NCBI GenBank assembly: GCA_937958315.1
Contig: CALFGH010000160.1
Location: 1-7,615, forward strand
Length of the DNA stretch: 7,615 bases
Source of the DNA: an uncultured Collinsella sp.
Lineage (GTDB): Bacteria; Actinomycetota; Coriobacteriia; Coriobacteriales; Coriobacteriaceae
Direction: 5' to 3'
In this document: piece after piece, positions 5,680-7,615 of the stretch
Layout: every line of letters starts with the position of its first letter
Position numbering within the stretch: the first letter of the stretch is position 1
Notes under the pieces: model-generated
What the model was told of the DNA's origin: nothing
The model's database searches: none
What the model saw: only the letters and a program-made list of their open reading frames with translations
Translations under genes and position numbers: made by a program

Positions 5680-6967
5680 TGAACGTGCTCCAAACGTGAT
5701 GCAGGCCGGCGATAAACTTGTCGATATCGGCCTTGTCGTTGTAGAAAGCCATGCTGGCGCGGCAGCAGGCAAGGTTCTCGACGCCTAGCCAGGTGAGCAA
5801 CGGCTGCGCGCAGTGGTGACCGGCGCGGATGCAGACGCCGTCCATGTCCATGATGCTCGCGACATCGTGTGGGTGGATGCCCTTGACGTTAAAGCTCACG
5901 ACGCCGTGGTGGTTGTCCCAATAGATGGAGCCGATGATCTGGACAAAGTCGAGCTGCATGAGCTCGCCCATCAGGTAGTGGACGAGTGCCTGCTCGCGTG
6001 CCTGGATGTTTTCGTAGCCCACCGTGTTGACGAGGTAATCAAGTGCCGCGCCTGTGGCGAAGATGCCGGCGGCGTCCTGCGTGCCGGCCTCGAACTTCTC
6101 GGGGACGGGAGCCCAGACGGCATCCTGCTCGGTGACCGAGTCGATCATCTCACCGCCGGTGAGCATGGGCGGCATGGCGTTGAGCAGGTCCATCTTGCCC
6201 CACAGCACGCCGATGCCCATGGGGCCCATGGCCTTGTGCGCGCTAAAGGCAAAGAAGTCGGCGCCCAGATCGGCCACATCGACCGGCATGTGCGGCAGCG
6301 ACTGCGCACCGTCGACGACCAGATAGCCGCCGTACTTGTGCACGAGCTTGCCGAGATTCTTGACCGGGTTCTCGACGCCCAGCACGTTAGAGACTTGACC
6401 CACGGCCAAGATCTTGGTCTTGGGACCCACCTTGGACAGAACCTCCTCGGTCGTGAGCTGACCGGTCTTGGTGGGGTAGAGGTAGACGAGCTTGGCGCCG
6501 GTCTCGCGGCAGACCTGCTGCCACGGGATCAGGTTAGAGTGGTGCTCCATGATGGTGATGACGACCTCGTCGCCCGGCTCGAGGACCGTGGGCGCAAAGC
6601 TCTTGGCGACCAGGTTGAGCGACTCGCTCGTGTTGCGGGTGAAGACGACCTCGTTGGCCTGGGGGGCGCCGATGACGTCGGCGATCTGCTGGCGCACCTT
6701 CGCGATGGCCTCGGTGGCCTCGACGGACAGCGAGTACAGGCCACGCAGGGGGTTGGCGTTCATGCGCTGGTAGAAGTCGCGCTCGGCGTCGAGCACGCAG
6801 GCGGGGCGCTGCGCGGTGGCGGCGCTATCGAGGAAGGCGATCTCGGGGTGCTGCTGGAACAGCGGGAACTGCGCCTTGTAGGGGTTGGTCTCGATGTCGA
6901 CGGTAGGCCAGCCGCCTCGTCGCTGGCGTCGAGCTCCATAGGCTCCGGTGCGGTACAGGTGTCGCAT
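5672..6967 (-). CDS. sufS: SufS, group II cysteine desulfurase (5' end apparently frameshifted)
   Basis: A PLP-dependent enzyme that turns L-cysteine into alanine and an enzyme persulfide for Fe-S assembly. In this 431-codon frame the core starts near residue 24 (DIETNPYKAQFPLF). Landmarks are LDSAATAQRP (46-55), EHHSN (141-145; His stacks on PLP), DGAQS (219-223), the PLP lysine K245 in FSAHKAMGPMG, and the sulfur-carrying cysteine C386 in RAGHHCAQPL. The short loop around C386 is typical of SufS-type enzymes. The first 22 or so residues of this frame (MRHLYRTGAYGARRQ...) are Arg-rich with rare codons, have no good ribosome site and start right after an in-frame TAA. They look like the wrong frame. 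The true start is probably 6990 in another frame (see the next entry), so sufS is either broken at its 5' end or carries a one-base sequence error. Everything past about 6905 is intact. It lies between sufD and sufU in one operon. Confidence 0.93.
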   Translation of the reverse strand: MRHLYRTGAYGARRQRRGGWPTVDIETNPYKAQFPLFQQHPEIAFLDSAATAQRPACVLDAERDFYQRMNANPLRGLYSLSVEATEAIAKVRQQIADVIGAPQANEVVFTRNTSESLNLVAKSFAPTVLEPGDEVVITIMEHHSNLIPWQQVCRETGAKLVYLYPTKTGQLTTEEVLSKVGPKTKILAVGQVSNVLGVENPVKNLGKLVHKYGGYLVVDGAQSLPHMPVDVADLGADFFAFSAHKAMGPMGIGVLWGKMDLLNAMPPMLTGGEMIDSVTEQDAVWAPVPEKFEAGTQDAAGIFATGAALDYLVNTVGYENIQAREQALVHYLMGELMQLDFVQIIGSIYWDNHHGVVSFNVKGIHPHDVASIMDMDGVCIRAGHHCAQPLLTWLGVENLACCRASMAFYNDKADIDKFIAGLHHVWSTFNG

Positions 6968-6990
6968 TTAACGTGCTCGGTGTCGATCAT
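6905..6990 (-). pseudogene. sufS: Out-of-frame 5' end of sufS
   Basis: The ATG at 6990 overlaps the sufD stop as ATGA. AGGAGG lies 7 nt upstream, the best ribosome site in this operon. The frame reads MIDTEHVKCDTCTAPEPM and then an acidic stretch to about codon 28 (DASDEAAG), with normal GC-rich codons. The conserved SufS core resumes in the -1 frame at Pro-Thr-Val-Asp-Ile (from 6907). Adding one base, or a -1 slip, would join the two into a protein of about 439 aa. No X XXY YYZ slippery heptamer is visible at the crossing, so a deletion or base-call error is likelier than programmed frameshifting. The CxxC in this extension (residues 9-12) is unusual for SufS. Confidence 0.7.
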
Positions 6991-7615
6991 GCGAGCTCCT
7001 CCTCAAAGTTGTCGATTAGGTTGTTGCCCAAGCGAACGACGGCGGCGCGGGTGCGCTCGTCGATGGCGGAAAGCGCGGCGTCCTCCAGCTTGGCGCGGAT
7101 GAACAGGTCCTCGGCGGCGTTTTGGTCAAGGCCGCGGCAGGCGAGGTAGAACAGCTGCTCGTCGCGGACGTGACCGATGGTGGCGCCGTGGTTGCCGGCG
7201 ACGTCGTCCTCGTCGCAGAGGATGACGGGAACGGTCTTGTTGTCGACGCCCTTGTTGGCCAAGAGCACCGTCTCGCGCTCGGTGCCGACGGCACCCTTGC
7301 AGCCGTGCACGAGGTCGATGGTGCCGCGGTAGACCTTCTTTGACGTGCCAGTCAGCACGCCGTTGGCGTCGATCTCGCACTCGGTCTTGCGGCCGCGGTG
7401 GCGCAGCTCGTAGTTAAAGTCACGCACCTGTTCGCGGGCACCCAGGTAATCGGTATCGATGGTCACCTTGGCGGTGTCGCCCAGCAGGTCGCCGGCAAGG
7501 CCGGTGGCGCTGGCGCCGGCACCCAGAACGGTGTGCTGCACGTTGACGCGCGCGTCCTCGTCCAGGAACAGACCGGTGTCGTCGAGCGCGATCCAGCTGT
7601 CATCGAGCGTCTGCG
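6987..7615 (-). CDS. sufD: SufD, Fe-S assembly scaffold subunit (C-terminal 208 residues, start beyond the window)
   Basis: The frame is open to the right edge and encodes the C-terminal half or so of a SufB/SufD-family protein. It shows the beta-helix repeats of the family and the signature LCDEDDVAGNHGATIG (132-147 of the fragment), followed by DEQLFYLACRGL (151-162) and a helical C-terminus ending DNFEEELA. SufD pairs with SufB, and SufC drives the complex. The His of NHGA corresponds in position to the SufD histidine implicated in nascent-cluster binding at the SufB-SufD interface in E. coli. SufD rather than SufB is favoured by its place directly before sufS. Its stop overlaps the predicted sufS start (ATGA). 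The GTG at 7541 is internal, since conserved sequence continues upstream (SWIALDDTGLFLDED). Loss of the 5' end is only a window effect. Confidence 0.92.
   Translation of the reverse strand, partial: QTLDDSWIALDDTGLFLDEDARVNVQHTVLGAGASATGLAGDLLGDTAKVTIDTDYLGAREQVRDFNYELRHRGRKTECEIDANGVLTGTSKKVYRGTIDLVHGCKGAVGTERETVLLANKGVDNKTVPVILCDEDDVAGNHGATIGHVRDEQLFYLACRGLDQNAAEDLFIRAKLEDAALSAIDERTRAAVVRLGNNLIDNFEEELA

Noticed and set aside
6895..6915. Programmed -1 ribosomal frameshift in sufS
   Set aside because: The frame relation fits a -1 slip, but there is no slippery heptamer, no A or T run and no evident downstream pseudoknot. A deletion or base error is simpler.
5813..7102. A long forward-strand open frame (429 codons)
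   Set aside because: It is antisense to sufS and sufD, whose catalytic motifs are unmistakable. Its Asp/Val/Leu/His-rich composition is typical of a shadow frame in high-GC DNA.
1..7615. CRISPR arrays, tRNA or rRNA genes
   Set aside because: No regularly spaced identical repeats, cloverleaf-like segments or rRNA signatures were seen on either strand.

Overview
The window is a high-GC bacterial segment with strong Shine-Dalgarno leaders, GC-rich codon use and short U-tailed terminator hairpins. The gene set fits a Gram-positive anaerobe of the class Coriobacteriia, probably Collinsella or a close relative. It holds a SUF operon ending sufD-sufS-sufU, with a zinc-type SufU scaffold and no sufA or sufE in view, and a NifU-like gene next to a GGGtGRT gene. 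The genus is an inference from gene content and style; no 16S or other marker is present.

Left end (1-1600): a forward-strand fragment of a MATE-family efflux transporter runs in from the left edge. At about 185-192 it collides with the 3' end of a leftward FAD-dependent oxidoreductase of the NadB/SdhA type. Beyond the junction each reading frame is only the antisense of the other gene, so this is a rearrangement scar or an assembly chimera.

Centre-left (1543-3370, leftward): a two-gene operon encodes a long NifU-like Fe-S scaffold (244 aa) and then a GGGtGRT-family protein (334 aa) of unknown function. It ends in a clear intrinsic terminator. Its upstream region (3370-3600) holds a candidate -10 box and two palindromes.

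Centre (3690-4985): a forward-strand gene encodes a REP-associated tyrosine transposase (RAYT, Y1/HUH fold). The HUH histidines and the catalytic tyrosine all appear to be replaced, while a C-terminal helix-turn-helix is intact. Three hairpin elements with 17-nt loops flank it and resemble each other, as REP-like targets would. This is the best candidate for something undescribed: a transposase turned DNA-binding protein, with its repeats.

Right (5183-7615, leftward): the 3' part of the SUF operon, in transcription order sufD (partial), sufS and sufU, followed by a terminator. SufD belongs to the SufBCD scaffold complex, SufS removes sulfur from cysteine, and SufU accepts that sulfur. The 5' end of sufS appears frameshifted: an ideal ribosome site and an ATGA overlap with sufD point to a start at 6990, but that frame must shift by one base near 6907 to reach the conserved enzyme. 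Two different U-type scaffolds therefore lie within about 3 kb of each other, making the window largely an Fe-S assembly locus interrupted by the RAYT-like gene.
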